Assembly (NCBI RefSeq): GCF_014836935.1
Contig: NZ_JACSPW010000013.1
Location: 1-64,000 of the forward strand
Source: Solibacillus merdavium
GTDB taxonomy: Bacteria > Bacillota > Bacilli > Bacillales_A > Planococcaceae
Reading direction: 5' to 3'
Length of the DNA stretch: 64,000 nt
The notes under the pieces: generated by a model
What the model saw: only the letters and a program-made list of their open reading frames with translations
Database searches by the model: none
Told to the model about the DNA's origin: nothing
In this document: in pieces, positions 1 to 7,920 of the stretch
Position numbering within the stretch: the first letter of the stretch is position 1
Layout of the letters: each line of letters begins with the position of its first letter
Program-made: the position numbers and the translations under genes

Positions 1-253
1 GTTCCTCCTTTAGCGAAGCTTACGGACAATATGTAAGAAAAATCAAGAATTACAAAATAACGATAGATGTACGAGTCGAAAAAATATTTTTTGACGCTCA
101 TAAATGGCGCAAGCCATTGATACATCAACATTTATAGAGGGAGGGGGAGCTTGAAGGAAAACGAAGCTATGAAAAAATCTGAAGACACACTTATATGTAG
201 TTTGCCTCCAGATTTAAACTTTCCTATTAAAGTATTGATTACTTACTAAAAAA
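1..253. other. Intergenic edge with a possible integration scar
   Basis: No convincing full gene is visible. The first 36 bases read in frame 1 to a stop (ending ...LTDNM) and could be the tail of a gene outside the window. A 32-codon ORF with a TTG start (151-249) follows a G-rich ribosome-binding-like stretch but matches no family I know. A 29-bp motif at 113-141 recurs in nearly the same form at 4312-4338. Confidence 0.35.
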
Positions 254-727
254 TTAATTTACGGAGTCCTCAGAATTTAAATAACCTTTTATTAGATTCT
301 TCAAGTCTTCTTCATTTTCTAAGCCGTCCAGATTATTATTGTACCAATGTTGAACTTCTGTTTTTGTTACAGTGAATTCATTAGTCGAAAATTTGAATGT
401 AACCCAATCTACATTTTGGATTAAAGCAAAAAGATATGTGGCATTCGCTATAATAGTTTTCTTCATTTCTTTATCTGCATTTTTTGCAGTTATATCGTTA
501 TATTCCAAAGTAATGCCATATGGCTGTTCTTTCGTATGAAGGGAAATTTGTTTTAGTTCATTGCTGTGGTTTAATTGATTTACAATATTTCCAACCGCAC
601 TGTTGTCACCTACATATGAATTTTTATATTGAAATATATCTGCTTTTGAGTCAGCATTTTGACTGCATCCGCTTAATACATTCAATACTAGTAACATCGA
701 AATATAAAATATGCGAATACGTTTCAC
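254..727 (-). CDS. DUF4825-type lipoprotein
   Basis: The 157-residue protein has a short basic N-terminus, a hydrophobic stretch and a lipobox ending LSGC with the lipidated cysteine at residue 21, so it should be anchored on the outer face of the membrane. The rest (about 30-150) resembles the DUF4825 domain, recognised from YKNSYVGDNSAVGNIVNQL-like wording near its start. In Bacilli this domain occurs as free lipoproteins and on BlaR/MecR-type sensors; its biochemical role is unknown. It lies 30 bp downstream of the MFS gene on the same strand and may be co-transcribed with it. Confidence 0.75.
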   Translation of the reverse strand: MKRIRIFYISMLLVLNVLSGCSQNADSKADIFQYKNSYVGDNSAVGNIVNQLNHSNELKQISLHTKEQPYGITLEYNDITAKNADKEMKKTIIANATYLFALIQNVDWVTFKFSTNEFTVTKTEVQHWYNNNLDGLENEEDLKNLIKGYLNSEDSVN

Positions 728-756
728 TATTTCATCTCATTTCATTTTTTATAATA

Positions 757-1944
757 CTAGGGTTGCACCATTTCATTACCAACGGGTACAGGCTTTTTCC
801 TACTATAAAAATACCCGGCCAGTAATATTATAAGAGCTAATGTGACTGTTCCTCCAGCAAAAAGGAGGGGTGCTTTATATGTTAGGAAATAAGTTTCCAA
901 ACGACCCGCAATAACAGGACCTATTATTTGTCCGATGGCATAAAAGGTTGTCAGTATGGAAACAACGTAGGCACTTTGCTTTGGATATAACTGTCTTGCG
1001 TATGCTGTTGACATAGTAACGAGTCCAACAAATGTAAAACCAAATGAAATGGCCGATAACAATACGCTCCAAACAGATTGTGAAAGAACAGGAAGCAGGA
1101 TGCCGATTATTTGCAATGCATAGGCTAAAGCCAGCATAGAAATCGTTGAAAAACGGGACATCAATTTCATCCAAATCGGTGCAGATGGAATGGCAGCCAG
1201 TCCAGCCAATACCCAACTATAGCCTGCATATGCACTAAGTGCCTCGATATTATATATAATGTCCACAAGAAAAGTCCCTGTGATAATATAACCCAATCCT
1301 TCTAAGCCATATGCAATAATAAGCCATGGCATGAAGCCGCGCCAAATATTGCTATCCTCGGATTTTGGTGCCTTTACGTGATTAAGTACTTGTAAATGAC
1401 GCCATAAAAATAGTGTCGTCGCTAAAAACAATGCGGATAACAAACCGAGTCCAAGCCAAGAACCTTGCCAGCGGAAACTTGTTTCAAAGAATGGTACTAA
1501 AAGTCCCGATAACGCAATGCCAATGCCGATCCCACTAAATAAATAACCACTCCAGCGCGTTAGTAAATGAGCTGCCAAATAATCCATCACGATGCTTAAT
1601 GTCAGAACAAAGATAAAGCCGCTCGTTAAGCCAGCGATAAAACGTAACATGATCCAAATGATGTATGAATCTATTAATCCCATTAAAAGAATCGAAGTAA
1701 CATTCATGATAACATTTAATACTAGAAAGTTCTTTTTTGATTTATAAATAAAGCCGGCCCATAATGCCCCGATAAAATAGCCAATATAATTGCTTGAAGC
1801 GAGCCAGCCGCCTTGTGTGAAGGACAAATTTTCATCGACCCGCATGAATGGTAAAATCGGCGTGAAAGCAAAGCGGCTAATACCCATAGCAACAGCTAAA
1901 AATAGAATTCCCCCTAAAATTACACTTATATGTTGACGATTTAT
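757..1944 (-). CDS. YbfB/YjiJ-family MFS transporter, apparent ATA start
   Basis: A 12-TM major facilitator of the YbfB/YjiJ type, marked by the family N-terminal motif GISRFAFTPILPFM and a second half beginning near residue 205. The first ATG (1887) falls inside the first membrane helix and would remove about 19 residues. Reading further upstream in frame gives a normal N-terminus (NRQHISVILGGILFLAVA...) that begins at an ATA codon at 1944-1942, seven bases behind an AGGGAGG ribosome binding site. An in-frame TAG lies just upstream. I therefore annotate ATA as the start, giving 395 aa. The substrate is unknown. Confidence 0.75.
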   Translation of the reverse strand: MNRQHISVILGGILFLAVAMGISRFAFTPILPFMRVDENLSFTQGGWLASSNYIGYFIGALWAGFIYKSKKNFLVLNVIMNVTSILLMGLIDSYIIWIMLRFIAGLTSGFIFVLTLSIVMDYLAAHLLTRWSGYLFSGIGIGIALSGLLVPFFETSFRWQGSWLGLGLLSALFLATTLFLWRHLQVLNHVKAPKSEDSNIWRGFMPWLIIAYGLEGLGYIITGTFLVDIIYNIEALSAYAGYSWVLAGLAAIPSAPIWMKLMSRFSTISMLALAYALQIIGILLPVLSQSVWSVLLSAISFGFTFVGLVTMSTAYARQLYPKQSAYVVSILTTFYAIGQIIGPVIAGRLETYFLTYKAPLLFAGGTVTLALIILLAGYFYSRKKPVPVGNEMVQP

Positions 1945-2036
1945 GAAAATCCCTCCCTAAAAAAGCATATCTTTTTAGTGATTGTACCACTCTTATTTTC
2001 AAGATTAATAGAGGTAATCCCCGTAAAAACGAGAAA

Positions 2037-2074
2037 AAACCCGACTATATCACCAAAAGTCAGGTTTTGCGACC
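2037..2074 (-). terminator. Intrinsic terminator overlapping a stop codon
   Basis: On the minus strand, AACCTGACT pairs with AGTCGGGTT and is followed by a T-run. The 5' arm contains the last codons of the DUF2269-like gene. Confidence 0.7.
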
Positions 2075-2490
2075 ATAAGCCAAAGAAAGAATCCCATTAA
2101 AAAGATATATTTCCATGTAGCGCTTTTCATCATATGAATAAACTGTTCTCTTTTAAACTCTGCACTGTTGGCAAAATTCAAGGCAGGCTTAAAAGCGAGG
2201 GCCATAAAATATAAAGAAAAGCCCATAACGATATACGTCACAATAAGCCAAGGGGATGTCCAGGACCACCCACTAAAGTAAATTAAAACTAAACCGGTTG
2301 GCACAATGAAATGTCCACCGTTTGCAACAGCTCTTAGCAAACCTTGCAACGCTGTAATATAGCTAGAAAGATCTTGGGTTTGTGCCTTTTCCATACGTTT
2401 TAATATGGGGAAAATTGCGAACAGTGGGCCAGTAGCAACGATGACACTTAAAATATGTAAATAAAGCGTAATTGTAAAAAGCAATTTCAT
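2050..2490 (-). CDS. DUF2269-like integral membrane protein
   Basis: A small membrane protein of about 146 residues with four hydrophobic segments, opening with LYLHILSVIVATGPLFAIFP and carrying a mid-protein GGHFIVPTG stretch. This resembles the predicted integral membrane family DUF2269, whose function is unknown. Longer upstream starts would run into the terminator of the neighbouring gene, so I reject them. ATG at 2490 is preceded almost directly by GAGGG; a TTG two codons later (2484) is better spaced from that GAGGG and may be the real start. Confidence 0.55.
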   Translation of the reverse strand: MKLLFTITLYLHILSVIVATGPLFAIFPILKRMEKAQTQDLSSYITALQGLLRAVANGGHFIVPTGLVLIYFSGWSWTSPWLIVTYIVMGFSLYFMALAFKPALNFANSAEFKREQFIHMMKSATWKYIFLMGFFLWLMVAKPDFW

Positions 2491-2531
2491 CCCTCGCTCG
2501 AGTTTTATTGAAACAATCATACCATGAAAAA

Positions 2532-2568
2532 AAGATGATTCGGAAGTTTGTGACTTCCGAATCATCTC
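2532..2568 (-). terminator. Strong intrinsic terminator
   Basis: On the minus strand GATGATTCGGAAGT pairs with ACTTCCGAATCATC around a CACAA loop and is followed by seven T residues. It ends the OFA-family permease transcript. Confidence 0.9.
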
Positions 2569-2580
2569 TATTAAAACCCC

Positions 2581-3855
2581 TTATGAATGAGCAGCTGCTC
2601 CCTGTTTCCCTTTGTGTTTGCTTTGTTCCTCTTCTTTTACACGCTGTTTTTTCAATTTGTTTAAATCAGAACGTAATAGTAAAGAAATACCTAATGAAAT
2701 AGCGATTAAGAAGCTGAATAGATAGAATACTGGAATATAACTGTTTGTCGCTTCGTGAATTGTTGATACGATAATCGGACCAAAAATACCACCAAGTGAC
2801 CATGTAGTTAATAAATAGCCATGAATAACCCCAAGTTGCTTCGTGCCGAATAAATCACTTGCGAATGCCGGTAAGTTCGAGAAACCACCGCCATAACAAC
2901 TAACTACTAAGAATATGAATACCTGCAATAGAATAGCGTTTGTCGTAAACGGTAATGTAATAAAAGCAATTAACTGAATCGTGAAGAAAATAACAAACAC
3001 ATTGGAGCGTCCGATATAATCTGACCCAGCTGCCCAAAGTAAGCGACCACCACCATTAAATAGTCCCATCAAACCAACCATAGTTGCAGCAGCAGCTACT
3101 GACAGCCCAGCAATTTCCTGTGCCATTGGAGAAGCTACTGAAATCATCATTAAACCAGAAGTTACGTTAATTAAGTGCATAGACCAAAGCATCCAGAATT
3201 GCTTTGTACGAACTGCTTCACGAGCAGACATTTGTGCGATTTCTTGTGATTTTGCTTTTCCTGTAGCAACCATGTCTTCTACTTCACCTGGTTTAGGTGG
3301 AGCAATATAAAGTGCCCCTGCAATCATTAATAGAAAATAACTTATCCCTAAAATATAATACGTATTTGAAATCCCTACAGCCTGCATTAAGTTTGCAGCG
3401 ACTGGCGCGGTGATTAATGCACCAGATCCAAATCCTAATACAGCCATCCCTGTCGCTAAACCACGACGATTAGGGAACCATTTAACAAGCGTTGATACCG
3501 GAGCAATATAACCAATCCCCATCCCGAGACCGCTTAGTAACCCGTATGTTAGCCAATATAAAACAACTGAATCCATAGCAATCGCAATACCTGCGCCACC
3601 TTGTCCTAAACCGAATAGTACCGCCGCAACCATCGCTGCTTTTCTCGGTCCTAACTTTTCTACTGTGCTACCAAATAATGCTGCAGCAAAACCAGCTAGT
3701 CCCATCATAATTGTAAAAGCAATAGTGATTTGTGATGCATCCCAACCGAGTTCTGTTGCGATTGGATTTTTATACACACTATATGCATACGCACCACCGA
3801 TTGAAAGGTGGATAGCAATGGCAGATGCTGCAATTAACCAACGATTTTTTTTCAT
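2581..3855 (-). CDS. OFA-family MFS permease (oxalate/formate antiporter-like)
   Basis: A 424-residue, 12-TM major facilitator of the OFA family. Markers are the opening RWLIAASAIAIHLSIGGAYAYSVYKNP, a GLGMGIGYIAPVSTLVKWFP segment characteristic of oxalate:formate antiporter relatives, and a C-terminal half with GYLLTTWSLGGIFGP. The start is an ATG behind GAGGGGGAAATTAT. The C-terminus is a basic cytoplasmic tail. Members exchange small carboxylates, but many Bacillus members have no known substrate, so the specificity stays open. The gene is monocistronic: promoter-like sequence upstream and a strong terminator directly behind. Confidence 0.85.
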   Translation of the reverse strand: MKKNRWLIAASAIAIHLSIGGAYAYSVYKNPIATELGWDASQITIAFTIMMGLAGFAAALFGSTVEKLGPRKAAMVAAVLFGLGQGGAGIAIAMDSVVLYWLTYGLLSGLGMGIGYIAPVSTLVKWFPNRRGLATGMAVLGFGSGALITAPVAANLMQAVGISNTYYILGISYFLLMIAGALYIAPPKPGEVEDMVATGKAKSQEIAQMSAREAVRTKQFWMLWSMHLINVTSGLMMISVASPMAQEIAGLSVAAAATMVGLMGLFNGGGRLLWAAGSDYIGRSNVFVIFFTIQLIAFITLPFTTNAILLQVFIFLVVSCYGGGFSNLPAFASDLFGTKQLGVIHGYLLTTWSLGGIFGPIIVSTIHEATNSYIPVFYLFSFLIAISLGISLLLRSDLNKLKKQRVKEEEQSKHKGKQGAAAHS

Positions 3856-3895
3856 ATAATTTCCCCCTCACACCTATTAAAATATCGATTTTACG

Positions 3896-3940
3896 ATAAT
3901 TTTCTACTTAAAGTAGATGTGTCAAATGTTTGAACGTTCA
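3896..3940 (-). promoter_or_regulatory. Probable promoter with palindromic operator sites
   Basis: On the minus strand a TTGACA -35 box (3925-3920) is followed after about 18 bases by a weak AATTAT -10. The spacer holds a palindrome, CTACTT-A-AAGTAG (3904-3916), and a second palindrome, TGAACGTTCA, lies just upstream (3931-3940). The arrangement suggests a repressor site for the OFA permease gene; the regulator is unknown. Confidence 0.4.
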
Positions 3941-4662
3941 TGTACATAAACTTAACATTAATTTATTATTTTGTGCAAGTGAAATATATAAAATAAAATT
4001 ATCTTGAAAAAACATATATTTCTCTTTTCGGTAGTAAAATCGTACTTGATGCAATAATTTTTACTGCGGAAAAACACATCATAACCTTGATAAATCAAGG
4101 TTTTGTTAGTTGTAGAATAATGATGGTTACTAACGGGCTTGGAGAGAAGGATAATATTGTAAGTTAATGAATCTTCTAATTAAACAACTAAATTAGCTAA
4201 CTTATTCATCAAAATTCTACTAATTGTTTTGGTTATGTTAGGTGCTGAATTTTTAAATTTTATATTATAACAGTGACTAATACACAACGGGGAGACACCC
4301 AATGGCTTTATGCATTGATAAATCAACGTTTTAGAGGGGGGAATTTAAAAACAAATAGCTTTTCTCTTATAATAAATACTAATTATGCAACTGTTTATAA
4401 CAGTTTGGAAAAGATAGAATATAGGACGTTTCGCTAAAGATTTTGGGTTAAAAAAGAAATAAATTTAACAAAGGAGGTAGTTACTTTTCGAATTTCTTAG
4501 TGGTTTTTTACATTATTTTACTGAATAACGGTTCGAAATAATGCTGAAAATGAGTTTGTATAAAAATACTGATACTCTTTTTGAATAGAAATAAAATTAT
4601 TTGACGAGCCACGAACTGTTCTCTAAAGTCAAAATAGTGATTAGAAAAGAGGCGAAATTATT
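3941..4662. other. Long AT-rich intergenic region
   Basis: About 720 bp without a credible gene. It contains a hairpin-forming CCTTGATAAATCAAGG (about 4084-4099), the second copy of the motif seen at 113-141 (here 4312-4338), and a good AAAGGAGG-like ribosome binding sequence near 4471 not followed by an ORF. It may be the decayed remains of a gene or of a mobile element. Confidence 0.4.
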
Positions 4663-5274
4663 ATGAGAAAAATAGATCCCCAACAATTATCAGAACGTGA
4701 AAATTATAAATTTTTAATTGGTTCGATTATCCCGAGACCAATTGCCTTTGTGACTTCGGTAACAGAAGAAGGTGTGGTCAATGCAGCACCGTTTAGCTTT
4801 TTTAATATTGTATCTTCAAATCCCCCGATGATTTCGGTAAGCGTTCAGCGTAAGCAAGGGGAAATGAAGGATACTGCAAGAAACATTCTAGCCAACCGTC
4901 AATTTGTTGTGCATATAGTCGATACAGACAATGTTGAAAAGGTAAATAAAACGGCAGCGAGCTTACCTCCAGAGGAAAGTGAAGTGGAGATCGCAGGGAT
5001 GACATTGGTTGAAAGTACAAAAATCGGTGTTCCTGGAGTAAAAGAGGCCAAAGTTCGCTTCGAATGCGAATTAGAAACCTCATTAGAGCTTGGTGGGGGA
5101 GAAAATAACCCAGGCTGTGACCTGATTATTGGAAAAGTTGTGTATTATCATATAGAAGAAAGTATCTATGAAAATGGCCGGATCGATCCACAAGAGCTAG
5201 CTGCTATAAGTCGTTTAGCTGGTAATGATTATGCGAAAATCGGTGAGCAATTCACAATTAAGCGTCCGCTTTAA
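4663..5274 (+). CDS. Flavin reductase-like FMN-binding protein
   Basis: A 203-residue member of the flavin reductase/DIM6-NTAB family, a split beta-barrel that binds FMN. The diagnostic N-terminal run is present: LIGSIIPRPIAFVTS, then VVNAAPFSFFNIVSSNPP and ISVSVQRK with DTARNI. It should act in the cytosol as a homodimer, either reducing flavin for a partner oxygenase or acting on its own substrate. It stands 75 bp before the enolase-superfamily gene and may share its transcript. The ATG follows a moderate AAGAGGCG site. Confidence 0.85.
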   Translation: MRKIDPQQLSERENYKFLIGSIIPRPIAFVTSVTEEGVVNAAPFSFFNIVSSNPPMISVSVQRKQGEMKDTARNILANRQFVVHIVDTDNVEKVNKTAASLPPEESEVEIAGMTLVESTKIGVPGVKEAKVRFECELETSLELGGGENNPGCDLIIGKVVYYHIEESIYENGRIDPQELAAISRLAGNDYAKIGEQFTIKRPL

Positions 5275-5349
5275 CTTCATTCATGAGGTGTTGAAACACT
5301 TGCCGAATTCAAATGCAATTACACCGAGGAATATATAGGAGGAAAATAT

Positions 5350-6462
5350 ATGTTGAAAATTAAAAGCATTGAATTATTTAATATTGAATTACCATTAATC
5401 GAACCATTTATCGTAAGCTACGGTACATATCCAAATATGCCATCGATTATTGTAAAGATGACGACAGAATGCGGATTAGTAGGCTGGGGAGAAGCGGTAC
5501 CAGATGAACATGTTACGGGTGAAACATTGGAAGGTACTTTTGCAGTATTAAAAAATACATTAGCTCCTGCAATGATCGGGAGAAATCCGATGAATTTTGA
5601 AAAGGTCCATGCCAAAATGGATGCATTGATTTATAGTGCACCAGCAGCAAAGGCAGCTATTGATATTGCGTGCTTTGATTTAGTAGGGAAGAAGCTGGGT
5701 GTGCCGGCGTATCAATTAACAGGTGGCCGCTATTATGAAAAGTTCCCAATTACGCATGTACTAAGTATCGGTACCCCTGAAAAGATGGCGACTGAAGCAG
5801 CTGAGCGCGTTAATGAAGGGTATAACTCATTCAAAATGAAAGTAGGTCGTGATGTAGCTAGTGATGTAGCGCGTATTAAAGCGGTCCGTGAGAAAGTCGG
5901 CAACGATATTGCAATTCGAGTGGACGTTAACCAAGGGTGGATAAATAGCTCAACAACAATGCAGGCAGTACGCGAACTTGAACATTTAAAAATTGATTGG
6001 CTGGAGCAGCCGGTACGTGCTGATGATATTGATGGCATGGTTGAAATTAAATCAAAAACATCCATCCCTGTCATGATTGATGAAGGATTACGCGGTGTCC
6101 GAGAGATGCGGGAAATCATAGCAAAACGTGCTGCGGATAAAGTAAATATAAAATTAATGAAGTGTGGCGGGATGTATCCTGCAATGAAGCTTGCTCATAT
6201 GGCGGAAATGGCAGGCATTGAATGTCAAATCGGCTCAATGGTTGAATCATCAGTCGGATCAGCTGCAGGATTCCATGTAGCATTTTCAAATAAAGTATTT
6301 ACAAGTGTTGAATTAACAGGACCATTAAAGTTTTCTAAAGATATTGGGAACCTTCAATATAATGTACCGTTTATCCAGTTAAATGAACGAGCAGGATTAG
6401 GCGTGGATGTGGATGAGGCTATTTTGGCTGAACTGACACGTGAAAAATGTGTGGTGCGATAA
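5350..6462 (+). CDS. Enolase-superfamily epimerase/cycloisomerase (MLE subgroup)
   Basis: A 370-residue mandelate racemase/muconate lactonizing enzyme. An N-terminal capping domain (1-125) precedes a TIM barrel with all expected catalytic residues: K162-x-K164 (FKMKVG), metal ligands D192, E219 and D244 (RVDVNQGW, WLEQP, MIDEG), and K268 opposite. This Lys/Lys pattern fits dipeptide epimerases, N-succinylamino acid racemases and cycloisomerases, and I cannot choose between them. The stop overlaps the start of the next gene (TAATG), so it is probably translationally coupled to the GNAT gene; a role in amino-acid or peptide epimer recovery is inference. Confidence 0.85.
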   Translation: MLKIKSIELFNIELPLIEPFIVSYGTYPNMPSIIVKMTTECGLVGWGEAVPDEHVTGETLEGTFAVLKNTLAPAMIGRNPMNFEKVHAKMDALIYSAPAAKAAIDIACFDLVGKKLGVPAYQLTGGRYYEKFPITHVLSIGTPEKMATEAAERVNEGYNSFKMKVGRDVASDVARIKAVREKVGNDIAIRVDVNQGWINSSTTMQAVRELEHLKIDWLEQPVRADDIDGMVEIKSKTSIPVMIDEGLRGVREMREIIAKRAADKVNIKLMKCGGMYPAMKLAHMAEMAGIECQIGSMVESSVGSAAGFHVAFSNKVFTSVELTGPLKFSKDIGNLQYNVPFIQLNERAGLGVDVDEAILAELTREKCVVR

Positions 6463-7139
6463 TGATTGCGACAGGATTTTTAGGCAGAGATGAATTTAAA
6501 GTGAAATTACTAAATGAATCCTATATACCTCAGTTAATGGACCTACAGCAACAAGTTGTAGAGGCATTGCCGGATAAAGCAATTTTACAGCCGCTTGATG
6601 AAGGAGAATTAGTCTTTATATTAAAGGGAAATGGCCTTATGATTGGGGTTTTCGTCGAAGGGAAACTAATTGCATTTAGGGCATTGCTTGAACCGGTCAT
6701 TGACGAAGAACATTTAGGGTATGATATCGGTTTAAAAACAGAAGACGAACTCAAAAAGGTGCTTTATCAGGAAATTTCAAATGTACATCCGCAATATAGA
6801 GGCTTTGGATTACAACGGACAATGGCAGACATTATTATGCAGCAAGTAGATTCGGCAAAATATAATGTTGTCTGTGCAACAGTGATGCCTGGTAATATTG
6901 CGAGTATGAAGGACAAGTTCTCACAAAATATGCATATAGCTGCATTAAAGCTGAAGTACGGTGGGAAATTGCGCTATGTATTTATGAAAAAGCTGCTGGA
7001 AGTAGAGCGTCAATGGGCTGAAGAACGATTTGTTTCAATGATTGAGACAAATGCTCAACAACAGCTTCTCCAACAAGGTTATATTGGCATTTCAATGAAG
7101 AAACACCAGGACGAATGGTTTATTCAATATGTAAAATAA
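6462..7139 (+). CDS. GNAT-family N-acetyltransferase
   Basis: About 225 residues with a GNAT core: the acetyl-CoA-binding segment is visible as HPQYRGFGLQRTMADII (the Q/R-x-x-G-x-G/A loop, here R-G-F-G-L). I start it at 6462, where the ATG overlaps the preceding stop as TAATG; a longer frame from 6447 would add only five residues. The acceptor is unknown. The coupling to the epimerase suggests acetylation of a related amine or amino acid. Confidence 0.75.
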   Translation: MIATGFLGRDEFKVKLLNESYIPQLMDLQQQVVEALPDKAILQPLDEGELVFILKGNGLMIGVFVEGKLIAFRALLEPVIDEEHLGYDIGLKTEDELKKVLYQEISNVHPQYRGFGLQRTMADIIMQQVDSAKYNVVCATVMPGNIASMKDKFSQNMHIAALKLKYGGKLRYVFMKKLLEVERQWAEERFVSMIETNAQQQLLQQGYIGISMKKHQDEWFIQYVK

Positions 7140-7186
7140 AAAAGGATGTGGCGGGAAATTAATGGTCCGCCACATCCTTTTTCGAT
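7138..7186. terminator. Bidirectional intrinsic terminator
   Basis: AAAAAAGGATGTGGCGG pairs with CCGCCACATCCTTTTT. It can end the GNAT transcript on the plus strand and the small acidic ORF on the minus strand. Confidence 0.9.
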
Positions 7187-7216
7187 ATATTCAAACACAA
7201 ATCATATGGATGTTCT

Positions 7217-7324
7217 TTAAAAATCATTGTCATCAAAGCTGTCTAAATCGAAGAAATCATTATTGTCTTCGAATAAGTAGGATACGTCATTGTCATCTGT
7301 CGCTAAATAAGTGTAGTTGATCAT
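7217..7324 (-). CDS. 35-residue acidic peptide
   Basis: A small ORF with gene-like signals: ATG at 7324, an AAAGGAG site eight bases upstream, its own promoter and a terminator behind it. The peptide begins MINYTYLATDDNDVSYLF and ends in a very acidic Asp/Asn/Phe-rich tail (FDLDSFDDNDF). It has no signal peptide or membrane segment. I recognise no family; it could be a small regulatory or protein-binding peptide. Confidence 0.55.
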   Translation of the reverse strand: MINYTYLATDDNDVSYLFEDNNDFFDLDSFDDNDF

Positions 7325-7344
7325 ATTATCAGCTCCTTTTTATA

Positions 7345-7373
7345 ACTATACATTATTCAGAAAATTAAGTAAA
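7345..7373 (-). promoter_or_regulatory. SigA-type promoter for the acidic peptide
   Basis: On the minus strand TTTACT (7373-7368), 17-bp spacer, TATAGT (7350-7345), about 20 bases before the ribosome binding site. Confidence 0.6.
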
Positions 7374-7580
7374 GTTTAAATTTATGTATTTTTATTGAAT
7401 AGGGGTTCATAAAACGCTGTTAAATATATATTTGCAGCGCCTGTTTCCGCTTTCATATCTTAAATTAATATGTTTAATAATATATTTTCATACATATTTT
7501 CATACATTTTAGGGAGTGGGATTTTGAAACTTTCTTTGCTTGAAAGCTGTAGATACAGAAAAAGAAATGGAGTGAGTTTA

Positions 7581-7763
7581 TTGGAGAAAAAACCATTTAA
7601 TGATGTAGATGAGTACAATCAAAAACATATGGGTACACCAAGCTCCTATAATATGAAGCAAATGCCAAAGCCCATCCGTATCATTGGTTATATTTTAATC
7701 AGCTTTATGACTGTTGCTGCAACTTTACTTATTTTATTAATAATTCTAGATAAAATATTCTAG
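7581..7763 (+). CDS. Small single-TM membrane protein
   Basis: A 60-residue protein if started at the TTG at 7581, which has a GGAGTGAG site four bases upstream; an ATG-led frame from 7470 is possible but lacks such a site. The N-terminal half is polar (KKPFNDVDEYNQKHMG) and the C-terminal half is one strong hydrophobic helix (RIIGYILISFMTVAATLLILLIIL). Function unknown. Confidence 0.5.
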   Translation: MEKKPFNDVDEYNQKHMGTPSSYNMKQMPKPIRIIGYILISFMTVAATLLILLIILDKIF

Positions 7764-7920
7764 TCTATCCGTAGAAATAGCTTTTTTCTTAAACATCTAT
7801 AATATTCAGCACATTCTATTAATAAACTTATTGGTATAGAATTATTATGTGTAAAATTTTGTACTAAAAAGAATATTTTTCTGCTTTATGTTAATATATT
7901 TGTAATTAATTGTAGATGGG

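Noticed and set aside
875-1216. 113-codon ORF on the minus strand
   Set aside because: It is an out-of-frame shadow inside the MFS transporter gene, with no family resemblance or ribosome site.
4471-4530. Gene start suggested by an AAAGGAGG-like motif
   Set aside because: No start codon followed by an open frame of any length occurs behind it; possibly the remnant of a lost gene.
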